A stretch of 41,180 bases of DNA from Nitrosomonas sp. (lineage in GTDB: Bacteria > Pseudomonadota > Gammaproteobacteria > Burkholderiales > Nitrosomonadaceae). The notes under the pieces are model-generated. The model made no database searches and was not told where the DNA came from. It saw nothing but the letters and a program-made list of their open reading frames with translations. Below are positions 1 to 6,191 of the stretch, piece after piece (position 1 is the first letter of the stretch; each line of letters opens with the position of its first letter). The stretch is from positions 1 to 41,180 of the forward strand of contig NZ_JALHQJ010000021.1 in assembly GCF_022842015.1 (NCBI RefSeq). Direction: 5' to 3'. A program made the translations under genes and the position numbers.

Positions 1-52
1 GACTCATGCGTTCAATCAATTCCATCCATGCTTTGAATTCCGTTGATTTCAT
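1..52 (-). CDS. IS1595-like transposase, N-terminal 17 codons (partial)
   Basis: An ATG at 52 on the minus strand opens MKSTEFKAWMELIERMS and runs off the window edge. This resembles the N-terminus of IS1595-family (zinc-ribbon) transposases, which typically begin with a short helix of this kind ahead of a Zn ribbon and the DDE domain. Only 17 codons are visible, identical to the fragment at 41130-41180. No catalytic residue can be seen, so function is inferred from resemblance and from the repeated context. Confidence 0.6.
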   Translation of the reverse strand, partial: MKSTEFKAWMELIERMS

Positions 53-117
53 TGTGCACACCTCTATATCTCAATGCACGTTGGACAAACAATTCAATAA
101 TTAATTGTTACATAGCC
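1..117 (-). mobile_element. Left-hand IS1595-like element, 5' end only
   Basis: Positions 2-117 are the exact reverse complement of 41065-41180, so the window starts inside the same insertion sequence in which it ends. The outer tip reads GGCTATGTAAC on the minus strand and lies next to an IS6-type transposase relic. The element reads leftward out of the window. Family assignment rests on the first residues of its transposase and is therefore tentative. Confidence 0.75.
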
Positions 118-194
118 TTCGCAAAGGTCAGATGATGGAGGAGGGAGCTGACAAGATGTCTTTTGCTGAGAAATTTTATGCGTTGGCAAGATAA
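117..194 (+). pseudogene. IS6-family transposase, C-terminal relic
   Basis: A 25-codon fragment ending in TAA at 194 encodes LRKGQMMEEGADKMSF followed by AEKFYALAR. This matches the typical C-terminus of IS6/IS240-type DDE transposases (xRKGQ ... FADQFYALA). The N-terminal part is missing because the IS1595-like element ends at exactly this point. The following 195-270 bases, with a tip resembling TTCGACAATGCTACAGAAC, may be the remaining end of the same IS. Confidence 0.6.
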
Positions 195-317
195 TCGCGT
201 CAAGACCAACTGTACGCTTGATAAAATTAACCAGATATCAGCTTTCTTTCGACAATGCTACAGAACATTTCAACTAATTGATTAATAATTTCTTTACCAA
301 TTTTGACCGTTTAACTT

Positions 318-349
318 GTAGTGTGCAAAAATGATATTCGGCACACTAC
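318..349 (-). terminator. Stem-loop downstream of the thioredoxin-like gene
   Basis: GTAGTGTGC (318-326) and GCACACTAC (341-349) form a perfect 9-bp stem with a 14-nt loop, 15 bases after the stop of the minus-strand gene at 364-600. No U-run follows the stem on the minus strand, so it may be a transcript-end stabiliser rather than a classical intrinsic terminator. Confidence 0.5.
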
Positions 350-363
350 CTGTAACAAAAAGC

Positions 364-600
364 TTATTTCAAAGCTTCGATACCCGCACCGAAGTTGATG
401 TGAAATGGTGTGCCATCCAAAACCAAGGCAGGAACAGATTTAACCCCAGCGGATTCAGCTTCAGTCAAACGTGATTTATCAGTACCAAGATGAACAGATT
501 CAACTTCATATTTCTCTGGATCAAGTGCATTGGCAACATTTTGTTCTGCTTGAACGCACACAGGACATCCTGCATGGTAGAAAATTGCTTTGCTTTTCAT
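364..600 (-). CDS. Thioredoxin/glutaredoxin-like small protein
   Basis: A 78-residue protein with a thioredoxin-fold layout. A beta strand is followed by the redox motif C12-P-V-C15, and near residue 56 the sequence SVPAL supplies the cis-proline expected opposite the active site. The family carries out thiol-disulfide exchange in the cytoplasm; no signal peptide is present. The protein is shorter than standard thioredoxins (about 105 residues) and closer to glutaredoxin-like or NrdH-size proteins, so the exact partner cannot be told. ATG at 600 is preceded by TTGGAGATATACGTTA. It stands alone between transposon relics, with a stem-loop just downstream. Confidence 0.8.
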   Translation of the reverse strand: MKSKAIFYHAGCPVCVQAEQNVANALDPEKYEVESVHLGTDKSRLTEAESAGVKSVPALVLDGTPFHINFGAGIEALK

Positions 601-663
601 TAACGTATATCTCCAATAAGTTACTGCTTGAAATTGTTGTCACAGTACGCCCGAAATTATAGG

Positions 664-702
664 GTAAAAAGTTAGGAAAGTGTTAAATGTTACGCAGGAA
701 AT
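664..702. repeat. Imperfect direct repeat, copy 1
   Basis: GTAAAA-GTTAGGAAAG-AAATGTTACG blocks recur in the same order at 1355-1393, with about seven mismatches over 39 bases. The two copies bracket a transposase relic of about 650 bases, so they may be ends or targets of a lost element. Confidence 0.55.
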
Positions 703-1089
703 AAATCAGAGTTCTGTGCATTTTTGTCAGCAACGCTTCTGTTTCAAGCCATTTCGTTAATAACACCTTGAATTCACCCTGTGCATGGCGAATTTTTAAT
801 TCTAGCCATAAATTAATCCCGTTACCAGCCTTGTAATTATCACGGACAGGCGTAGTATCGAGATCAATGGGAACAGTCCTTTTACTTGTTTTGCATTTTC
901 TTATCACACTCGCGAAACTAGTGGGGCCGGGCGATGCACGGGCCAGACAGCCTACTCATTAAGCATCAACCAATCCCGGCAAAGGGCTCCTATCCTAACT
1001 AACTAACTATCGATCGATTCTTGTTTGGCTTTTGGTCGTTGTTCATGAACTCAAAGCGTTTTTTAAAAAGTAACGTAATACTCAAGACG

Positions 1090-1320
1090 TCCACTCAGGC
1101 GCGAGTCTCTTTTTGGAATGCACACGATTTAAAAAAGAAACTCGAAGCCTTAAAAGACAATTATAACGGTTACCGCGTTCACGCTGCATAACCATTAAGC
1201 CTCAGCGGAAATGATGTGCTGGGCAAGGCGAATATCAACGAGTGCCGGTGGAAATCACATTTGCTGAGATTTATTTCATACACCGACGGCAGCGTGAATT
1301 GTAATTCGTCACCTGTAGGC
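1090..1320 (+). pseudogene. Integrase-core (IS3/IS481-like) transposase, C-terminal relic
   Basis: Reading rightwards from 1114 the frame gives WNAHDLKKKLEALKDNYN and then GYRVHAA before a stop at 1189-1191. Just beyond, in a second frame, comes LSGNDVLGKANINECRW with a further aromatic/basic tail. Together these resemble the last part of rve-type transposases, where 'W..xDL.xKL..f..yYN.yRvH..L.G..P' precedes a short tail. The break between the two blocks is a frameshift, and no N-terminal domain or DDE triad remains. It is flanked by the direct repeats at 664-702 and 1355-1393. The rest of the gene-free stretch 908-1090 shows nothing recognisable. Confidence 0.55.
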
Positions 1321-1354
1321 ATGCTAGTTATCTGTTTCAAGTCGCTTGTTTTGA

Positions 1355-1393
1355 GTAAAATGTTAGGAAAGGTCCAAATGTTACGTAGGTAAT
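1355..1393. repeat. Imperfect direct repeat, copy 2
   Basis: Second copy of the 39-base repeat at 664-702, in the same orientation. It sits about 100 bases upstream of the small membrane protein gene at 1494. Confidence 0.55.
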
Positions 1394-1493
1394 TTTCTCT
1401 TCCTGATTTTTACCCAAAGTTATTTTGGATTAGTTGATTACTTCTGAATTAATTCAAGATTTGATTATTTTAATAAATATGGAGAAATAAATT

Positions 1494-1670
1494 ATGGGTA
1501 TTGAAGTAAGTGGCCTTTCTGGTCTTATTTTATTAGTCCTTAATGTTTGGGCGATTGTTAAGGTTGTACAAAGTTCAGCGGGCACAGGAAACAAAGTGCT
1601 ATGGATAGTACTAATATTGCTTCTGCCTATAGTTGGTCTGATTCTATGGTATTTTTTAGGTCCTAGATAA
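1494..1670 (+). CDS. Small PLDc_N-type membrane protein
   Basis: A 58-residue protein with two hydrophobic helices (about residues 5-24 and 35-55) separated by a short polar loop around VVQSSAGTGNK. The ending LLLPIVGLILWYFLGPR matches the phospholipase D / cardiolipin synthase N-terminal (PLDc_N) domain, which also occurs as a stand-alone small inner-membrane protein of unknown role. No phospholipase catalytic HKD motif is present, so enzyme activity is not expected. ATG at 1494 follows ATATGGAGAAATAAATT, a good ribosome binding site. It is a single-gene unit by spacing. Confidence 0.75.
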   Translation: MGIEVSGLSGLILLVLNVWAIVKVVQSSAGTGNKVLWIVLILLLPIVGLILWYFLGPR

Positions 1671-1940
1671 AGAATTGGCCTTGCAAATTCAGACAGTACG
1701 TTAAGTGGTATGTGCTGTCAAAAATGGAGTCCATCGGTTTAAGCAGCAGGTAGATTATCGCTGCCTAAATTGTGCTGGTGACAAATATTCCAGCCTTTTC
1801 TATTTTCTTTGAGGGTTAGAGAAGATTTCTAAATATTCGGTAATCCGCTGGCGAGTATATGTATATACGATGATGTACAAGTTCGGTTCTGAGCATTCTA
1901 CAGAAGCTATTCATAGGTGAATTCTCGTAGCAATTATCTT

Positions 1941-2234
1941 TCAATCCATGGAAACGAGTAAAAGTTCTGCCAGATCTTTCTCATTTTTCGGAACTCCTTG
2001 AATCAGGGCTAACTTTCTGGCGCGAGTCATCGCCTTTATTATGATTTCTCTTTTTGAGGCTTCTGCTCTGTTTATGTGGAATTCCTGATGTACAAGTAGA
2101 AATGGCCCGCGGCCGCTGGTATATCGTGCTCCTTTCCCCAATTCATGTTCAGTGATCCGGCGGGGTAGATCTGTAGTAATACCGGTATAGAGAGTTGAAT
2201 CGGCACATTCCAATATGTAGACTGTCCAGCGCAT
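1941..2234 (-). CDS. GIY-YIG nuclease family protein (UPF0213/YhbQ-like)
   Basis: A 97-residue protein beginning MRWTVYILECADSTLYTGIT, the GIY-YIG core in the form VYILECAD-(x4)-YTGITTDLPRR, followed by the expected E/H helix (ITEHELGKGARYTSGRGP) and a conserved K-R-E block. This single-domain family is thought to act on DNA; the cellular role is not settled. I chose ATG at 2234 because it aligns with the family start. A longer frame begins with TTG at 2255 but adds only seven residues. It is isolated, and convergent with the preceding small membrane gene. Confidence 0.8.
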   Translation of the reverse strand: MRWTVYILECADSTLYTGITTDLPRRITEHELGKGARYTSGRGPFLLVHQEFHINRAEASKREIIIKAMTRARKLALIQGVPKNEKDLAELLLVSMD

Positions 2235-2492
2235 GATTTTCTGCGTTTTCCTCAAAATTTAGATTGGTTAATCTACCTGATGATTTGTGCCAGCTGGTAC
2301 TAAATTTTTCTTTACCTTAGCAGCGTTAAAAAATTATTTTGATGATTATTGCTATTGATTCATATGCAGCACAGGAAATTAATCAACAATCTGAGTTCTG
2401 TATAAGTTAGGTTCGGTGCTGGCCATCAATCTTTCAGCCTTGATTCCTGGTAGTGGGTATCGCTAATAATCTGATTCAAAACTATTTGTTAT

Positions 2493-2580
2493 GCTCAAAA
2501 TAAAAAATGGATTAGGTTTTAAGCTAACACCTATTCTATTTGGTAGCCCGTGCCAGGATCGAACTGGCGACCAACAAATT
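2493..2580. repeat. 88-bp direct repeat with tRNA 3' end, copy 1
   Basis: This segment aligns without gaps to 4381-4468, offset by 1888 bases. It contains a terminator-like sequence and then, on the minus strand, a tRNA T-arm and CCA end. The copy is more diverged than the second: its terminator stem pairs only partly. The repeats enclose the GDSL lipase gene. Confidence 0.8.
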
Positions 2581-2602
2581 AACAGTCTGGGACTCTAGCA
2601 TC
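2541..2602 (-). pseudogene. tRNA relic, 3' half, anticodon loop CTGTTAA (Asn-like)
   Basis: On the minus strand the order is CTGTTAA loop, variable region TGGTC, T-arm GCCAG-TTCGATC-CTGGC with a perfect 5-bp stem, an acceptor 3' strand ACGGGCT and then ACCA. The anticodon position reads GTT (Asn). The flanking CCAGA/TTTGT can pair only imperfectly, and upstream there is no AGCCCGT to close the acceptor stem. It is therefore not a functional tRNA but the 3' part of one. Confidence 0.6.
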
Positions 2603-2782
2603 ATTGCGTTTTGACTGAAAAAGTTAATAGACACCGAAACTGTGCCTTCCAGCCTTATTTCTTGAATGAGAGCAAGCGTATCATCCCTCATCAAAGCCGC
2701 TACATAACGGCCAGATCTGCGTTCACCTGAAATTATTACGAATCACGGCCAAACAATCTTACTGGTACTTTCAACTCTAGTA

Positions 2783-3823
2783 TTAACCTTTCCTAGTTAC
2801 ATACATGACTCGATTGATGTTAGATCCGGATTTCATAGTAGTTTCTTTCATGCGATATGATATAAAACCGATAAAACCTAAACCTACCAACAGCATCATG
2901 TAGGTTTCTGGCTCTGGAATCGCACTTACAATGGCTGAGGAAATAAGCACATGTGCATGACTAGTTGGATGTAATCCGTCCCAAAATAAATGTTCATCCG
3001 GATTCGCACAAGCATCAAAAAGTAAAGAAAGACAGGCAGAATGTGCATCAGAAAAACCAAAAAGCTCCGGATTTGTTACAACATTATTAAAGACGCTGAA
3101 GGTATCGAATTCAATAATATCTACACTTGGAAACATTGGATTCAATCCGTCAATTAGCGAGGCCAACTCGGCATTGAAGCCTAGTGAAAATGCTTGAGCC
3201 TGGGGAATCAGACCTTCATCTTGTATAAAAGGGGTAAGGCTCAGATCAGGTAGATTGGGAATAAGTATATGGGTGGCTCCGATATTCGCCAGCGCGACAA
3301 CATGGCTCGCTATATTCTGTGCGGCGATGATAGGAGAATCGAATGTCAGAAAATCATTTGCGCCTCCCCACACAAAATACAATCCAGTGGGATCAGCACT
3401 ACCCCCCGAAAGTGACAAATACTTCCCCAGTTCCTGTTGCATACCAGGAAGCCCAAACGAACCCGTAGCAAGAGCCGACCCTCCGTCACCATAATTACCG
3501 ATACCACTTGTCGCACCAGCAACAGCAAAGCTGAAGAAATTGGTCGGATTAGCGCCACCTGGAAGTATAGAGTTGGCAAGATATTCGGCAGCAGTCGGGC
3601 CGTTCGAAAAATGACCATCCACATATGGCGGACAAGGATGAGAGGGATCGCAGTTACCGCCCAGCAAATTATATATACTTAAGACTGCTGAAGGATTGCT
3701 GCCTGCATCCGACAGGCTGTCGCCGAAAACATAAACACTGCTGAAGGTAGTAGTGGCTAGAACATTGAAGCTAAGCAAAAAGCCACATAATAACGACGTG
3801 AGATAAATCAGGCCCCGTTTCAA
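2783..3823 (-). CDS. GDSL/SGNH lipase or esterase with PEP-CTERM sorting tail
   Basis: A 346-residue secreted hydrolase. A signal peptide (about residues 1-23, ending VLA) precedes block I FGDSLSDAG with the nucleophile Ser, block II around FAVAGATSG, block III GGAND, and block V DGLHPT with the Asp-His pair. The family hydrolyses lipid or other esters. The C-terminus carries IPEPETYMMLLVGLGFIG followed by FISYRMK, an exosortase recognition signal, so surface or EPS-linked export is expected. Unusually, about 20 residues (ETTMKSGSNINRVMYVTRKG) follow the basic cluster that normally ends the protein. The start is TTG at 3823, supported by AAAGGAG seven bases upstream; no in-frame ATG would keep the signal peptide. 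It lies between the two tRNA-end repeats. Confidence 0.88.
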   Translation of the reverse strand: MKRGLIYLTSLLCGFLLSFNVLATTTFSSVYVFGDSLSDAGSNPSAVLSIYNLLGGNCDPSHPCPPYVDGHFSNGPTAAEYLANSILPGGANPTNFFSFAVAGATSGIGNYGDGGSALATGSFGLPGMQQELGKYLSLSGGSADPTGLYFVWGGANDFLTFDSPIIAAQNIASHVVALANIGATHILIPNLPDLSLTPFIQDEGLIPQAQAFSLGFNAELASLIDGLNPMFPSVDIIEFDTFSVFNNVVTNPELFGFSDAHSACLSLLFDACANPDEHLFWDGLHPTSHAHVLISSAIVSAIPEPETYMMLLVGLGFIGFISYRMKETTMKSGSNINRVMYVTRKG

Positions 3824-4380
3824 ATTTTAATCTCCTTTATAGGTACAGATTATTTGAACTTCTACTGCAATCGAGCTAACCATAAAAAGGAATCATAAGG
3901 TTGGGCTTTACATTTGAAACTCTAGTGCTCTCGGGGGCGACAAGATTATTTATTTTCAGCGAGGAAATATTGATAACCCTCGTATAGTGCCTAAATCGCC
4001 ACAACTGGAAAAGTTACGCCTATGCTGCTACGATCATTTTAATGAATGGTACCACAACTCTGAAGCTAAGCTCACGCTAGCATTAAATGATCTAAGATAT
4101 TAATATATATCGTCAAAACAATCACCGACAGGTGATAGGCTAAATTAAGAAACACATTAGCTCACCAAGTTTAAGACCTCTGCACAACTGCATTTGCTGT
4201 GATAATGGGAGAAATATCCAATGACATTAGTTGTGCGTCATTTTACACAGAAAATTAACTCTAAAACAGAGATCTACATAAGTTCGACCCAGAGCCGACA
4301 AATCGATTTATCCTGCTTAATTTACGGGAAATATCGAAGTGCTGTCTTTGGATAACAGTATGATTCAAAATGTCTTATAT
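3824..4380. other. Gene-poor stretch with a short frame remnant and possible IS tip
   Basis: Holds the 62-codon frame at 3918-4103 (listed separately). Around 4170-4200 the sequence GACCTCTGCACAACTGC resembles an IS5-type terminal repeat, but no partner was found. Nothing else is supported. Confidence 0.4.
3918..4103 (+). other. Unidentified frame remnant of about 61 codons
   Basis: Between a TGA at 3915-3917 and a TAA at 4101-4103 an open frame contains NPRIVPKSPQLEKLRLCC, then YDHFNEWYHNSEAKL, ending LNDLRY. It has no ATG near its beginning and no ribosome binding site. It reads like the C-terminal piece of a helical protein, but I do not recognise the family. It could be a chance open frame. 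Confidence 0.25.
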
Positions 4381-4468
4381 GCGCTAAATAAAAAAGGGAT
4401 TAGCGTTTAAGCTAACCCCTATTCTATTTGGTAGGTCGTGCCAGGATCGAACTGGCGACCAACGGATT
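4381..4468. repeat. 88-bp direct repeat with tRNA 3' end, copy 2
   Basis: Matches 2493-2580 in the same orientation. This copy is the better preserved: its terminator stem is complete and its tRNA part fits tRNA-Lys. It lies about 400 bases from the integrase stop codon. Confidence 0.8.
4389..4420 (-). terminator. Intrinsic terminator of the tRNA-Lys end
   Basis: On the minus strand GGGGTTAGC-TTAAAC-GCTAATCCC is followed directly by TTTTTT: a 9-bp stem with one G-T pair, a 6-nt loop and a U-run. It sits just after the CCA end of the tRNA fragment, as expected for a tRNA gene terminator. Confidence 0.8.
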
Positions 4469-4473
4469 AAAAG
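4429..4473 (-). other. Putative attachment site: 3' end of tRNA-Lys(UUU)
   Basis: The minus strand reads CTTTTAATCCGTTGGTCG, then T-arm GCCAG-TTCGATC-CTGGC, ACGACCT and ACCA. This corresponds to a tRNA-Lys from the anticodon loop to CCA. The bases upstream (TGCTT) cannot pair with TCCGT, and no D-arm is present, so identity to the tRNA stops in the anticodon loop. That is the pattern left when a tyrosine recombinase crosses over in the anticodon loop. With the integrase gene only 0.4 kb away, this is best read as an att site of the island. Confidence 0.65.
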
Positions 4474-4865
4474 AAGCACTCACAGCGGAAATTATGGTTT
4501 CAAAGCTGAAGAAATGTAAATTCTTTTTTATTTCCTAATGATTAATCTCCGTGAAACCGAACTAGAACCGAACTTTTATGGGTGCCATTTGCCCCATTTT
4601 CAAAAAAAATGATTGAAAACAATCCAATACTAAAATTTCTTCCGAACTGAATCCGAACGATCCCGAGCCTAGTTGCCGGAGTTTGAGCGCTGGCAAGGCA
4701 GGGCGGGAAAAAGTGCCGGATTTGCCCAGAAACTACCCGAGACGCAACGCTTGCGGGAGCTAACAGGGCAGCCATCCTCACCCCTAAACGGCCCCGAAGC
4801 GGACAACTTTGGGCACGAGTCGGTCCAGTTTTCGCCAGCCCGGCGCGCAATTTTCGCCCATTTTT
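4474..4865. other. Gene-free stretch between att site and integrase
   Basis: No supported gene. The part nearest the integrase (about 4660-4860) is clearly richer in G and C than its surroundings and contains several short GCC/GGC runs. Arm-type integrase binding sites could lie here, but no repeated motif is clear enough to call. Confidence 0.4.
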
Positions 4866-6047
4866 CTACATCGATTTTATCATTGCCTCTTTTATTTTTA
4901 CGGATGCACTATCGGATGCTTCTTGTAATGATTTGGTTGAAAGATGCGCATATCGTTGTGTCACTGAAGGGGATGAGTGTCCCAAAATTTGCTGTACTTC
5001 ATACAGAGTTCTGCCACTGTTTACGAGCAGGCTAGCGTGTAAGTGTCTGATATCATGTAATCTTATGTGCGACAATCCCGCTTTCTTGCGTAGTCGTTCC
5101 CAAACCTTATGAATCGTGACGTAAGGTAGTTTGGTTTTTGCATTTATAAACAAGTATTCAAATTTTCCTTCAGTATCCAGTTGACTCAAAACTTCTATGG
5201 CACTGTCATTTAACGGCACAGCTCGTACACGTTTTGATTTGGAATTTGATGCTGGAATGCGCCAAACCCTTGTGTGCTGATCAATTTGAGACCAGGTGGC
5301 TCTCAAAACTTCATTGAGGCGGGCAGCTGTGCTGAGTAAAAACATGGCAATTAAGCAAACTGAACGATTATCATCGGTTCGGAGTACGTTCAATAATCTC
5401 TCTAATTCATGCTGCTCAAGATAGTTTTCAACCTTGTTGTCTTCGTGAAAAAGAGGGATACGGGATGCGGGATTCGTTTGCAGCATTTCCCAATCAATCG
5501 CGAGATTGAGAGCATGCTTAAGCAGCTTAATATGATGATTGCAAGTGGCAGCGGCCAATCCTTCATGCATCAATGCGGTATGAAACAACTGGATCTGCTG
5601 CCGAGTGATTTCGTTGAGACGCTTATGACCGAATTTAGCCTTGATCCGTAACCGGTATAGTTCATCATCGCGCTTCCACGATCGTTTCCTGGGAATCACA
5701 TAGGGTAAAAAATGATTTTCAAAAAAATCGCTGAATGTTAAAATTGCTTTCCTTGCTTTCTCTTCCCCGCGAAAGTCTTTGCCTAAAGCAATAATTTCAC
5801 TTTTCATAGTTTTAGCTTGTCTGCGTGCTTCAACTAATGTGATATCGGTGGTGCGGCCAATCTTCTGATGGCAGGTTTTACCGGTACTGTCTTTATATCT
5901 TAAATAGTATGTGCCCTGGCCTTGGCTGGTAGCACGGACTTCAACATAGAGTCCGGGTAATTCAGAATCGCAAAATTCGATTCGGGATTTATCCTCCGGA
6001 CAATGAAGGCCATTTTTAATAATGGATTCAGTTAGTTTAGTTATCAT
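4866..6047 (-). CDS. Tyrosine recombinase / phage-type integrase
   Basis: A 393-residue integrase that would catalyse site-specific integration and excision of the island. An Arm-DNA-binding N-terminal domain (about 1-95, with DSELPGLYVEVRA and YYLRYKDSTGKT) precedes a SAM-like core-binding domain (about 105-200) and the catalytic domain. The catalytic set is visible: R243 (STAARLNEV), H331 and R334 (HDIRH), H357 (ILGHSSPSVT) and the nucleophile Y366 (QRYAHL). ATG at 6047 follows AGAGGATATAAC. Length and residues look intact, so it may be active. It lies beside the tRNA-Lys 3' end at 4429-4473, its probable target. Confidence 0.92.
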   Translation of the reverse strand: MITKLTESIIKNGLHCPEDKSRIEFCDSELPGLYVEVRATSQGQGTYYLRYKDSTGKTCHQKIGRTTDITLVEARRQAKTMKSEIIALGKDFRGEEKARKAILTFSDFFENHFLPYVIPRKRSWKRDDELYRLRIKAKFGHKRLNEITRQQIQLFHTALMHEGLAAATCNHHIKLLKHALNLAIDWEMLQTNPASRIPLFHEDNKVENYLEQHELERLLNVLRTDDNRSVCLIAMFLLSTAARLNEVLRATWSQIDQHTRVWRIPASNSKSKRVRAVPLNDSAIEVLSQLDTEGKFEYLFINAKTKLPYVTIHKVWERLRKKAGLSHIRLHDIRHLHASLLVNSGRTLYEVQQILGHSSPSVTQRYAHLSTKSLQEASDSASVKIKEAMIKSM

Positions 6048-6191
6048 TGTTATATCCTCTGGTGATATTTGGAAATGGGAAAGATCGGCACAAATACATA
6101 CTGAAATGCGCCGAGAGCCGATCTTTAAGAATTATTTCAATATTTGTAACTTGGAATGCCAACTCTGTATGCTGCAAGTTGTTGGCAAAGA

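Larger units (their letters stand above)
2235..2782. other. Gene-free stretch holding a tRNA-end relic
   Basis: No convincing open frame lies here. The only structure I can support is the tRNA 3'-half relic and degenerate terminator at 2493-2588, described separately. The remainder is AT-rich sequence without a recognisable signal. Confidence 0.5.

Noticed and set aside
683-907. 74-codon frame on the minus strand beginning with GTG
   Set aside because: No ribosome binding site, a GTG start, overlap with a repeat and no recognisable domain. Probably chance or an old relic.
3850-3890. Possible sigma-54 promoter (TGG ... TTGCA) upstream of the GDSL PEP-CTERM gene
   Set aside because: The distance between GG and GC is 11 bases instead of the strict 10, and the CA after TGG is missing.
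4542-4850. Open frames on both strands in the GC-rich stretch before the integrase
   Set aside because: Both strands are open because stop codons are rare in GC-rich sequence. No ribosome binding sites or family features.
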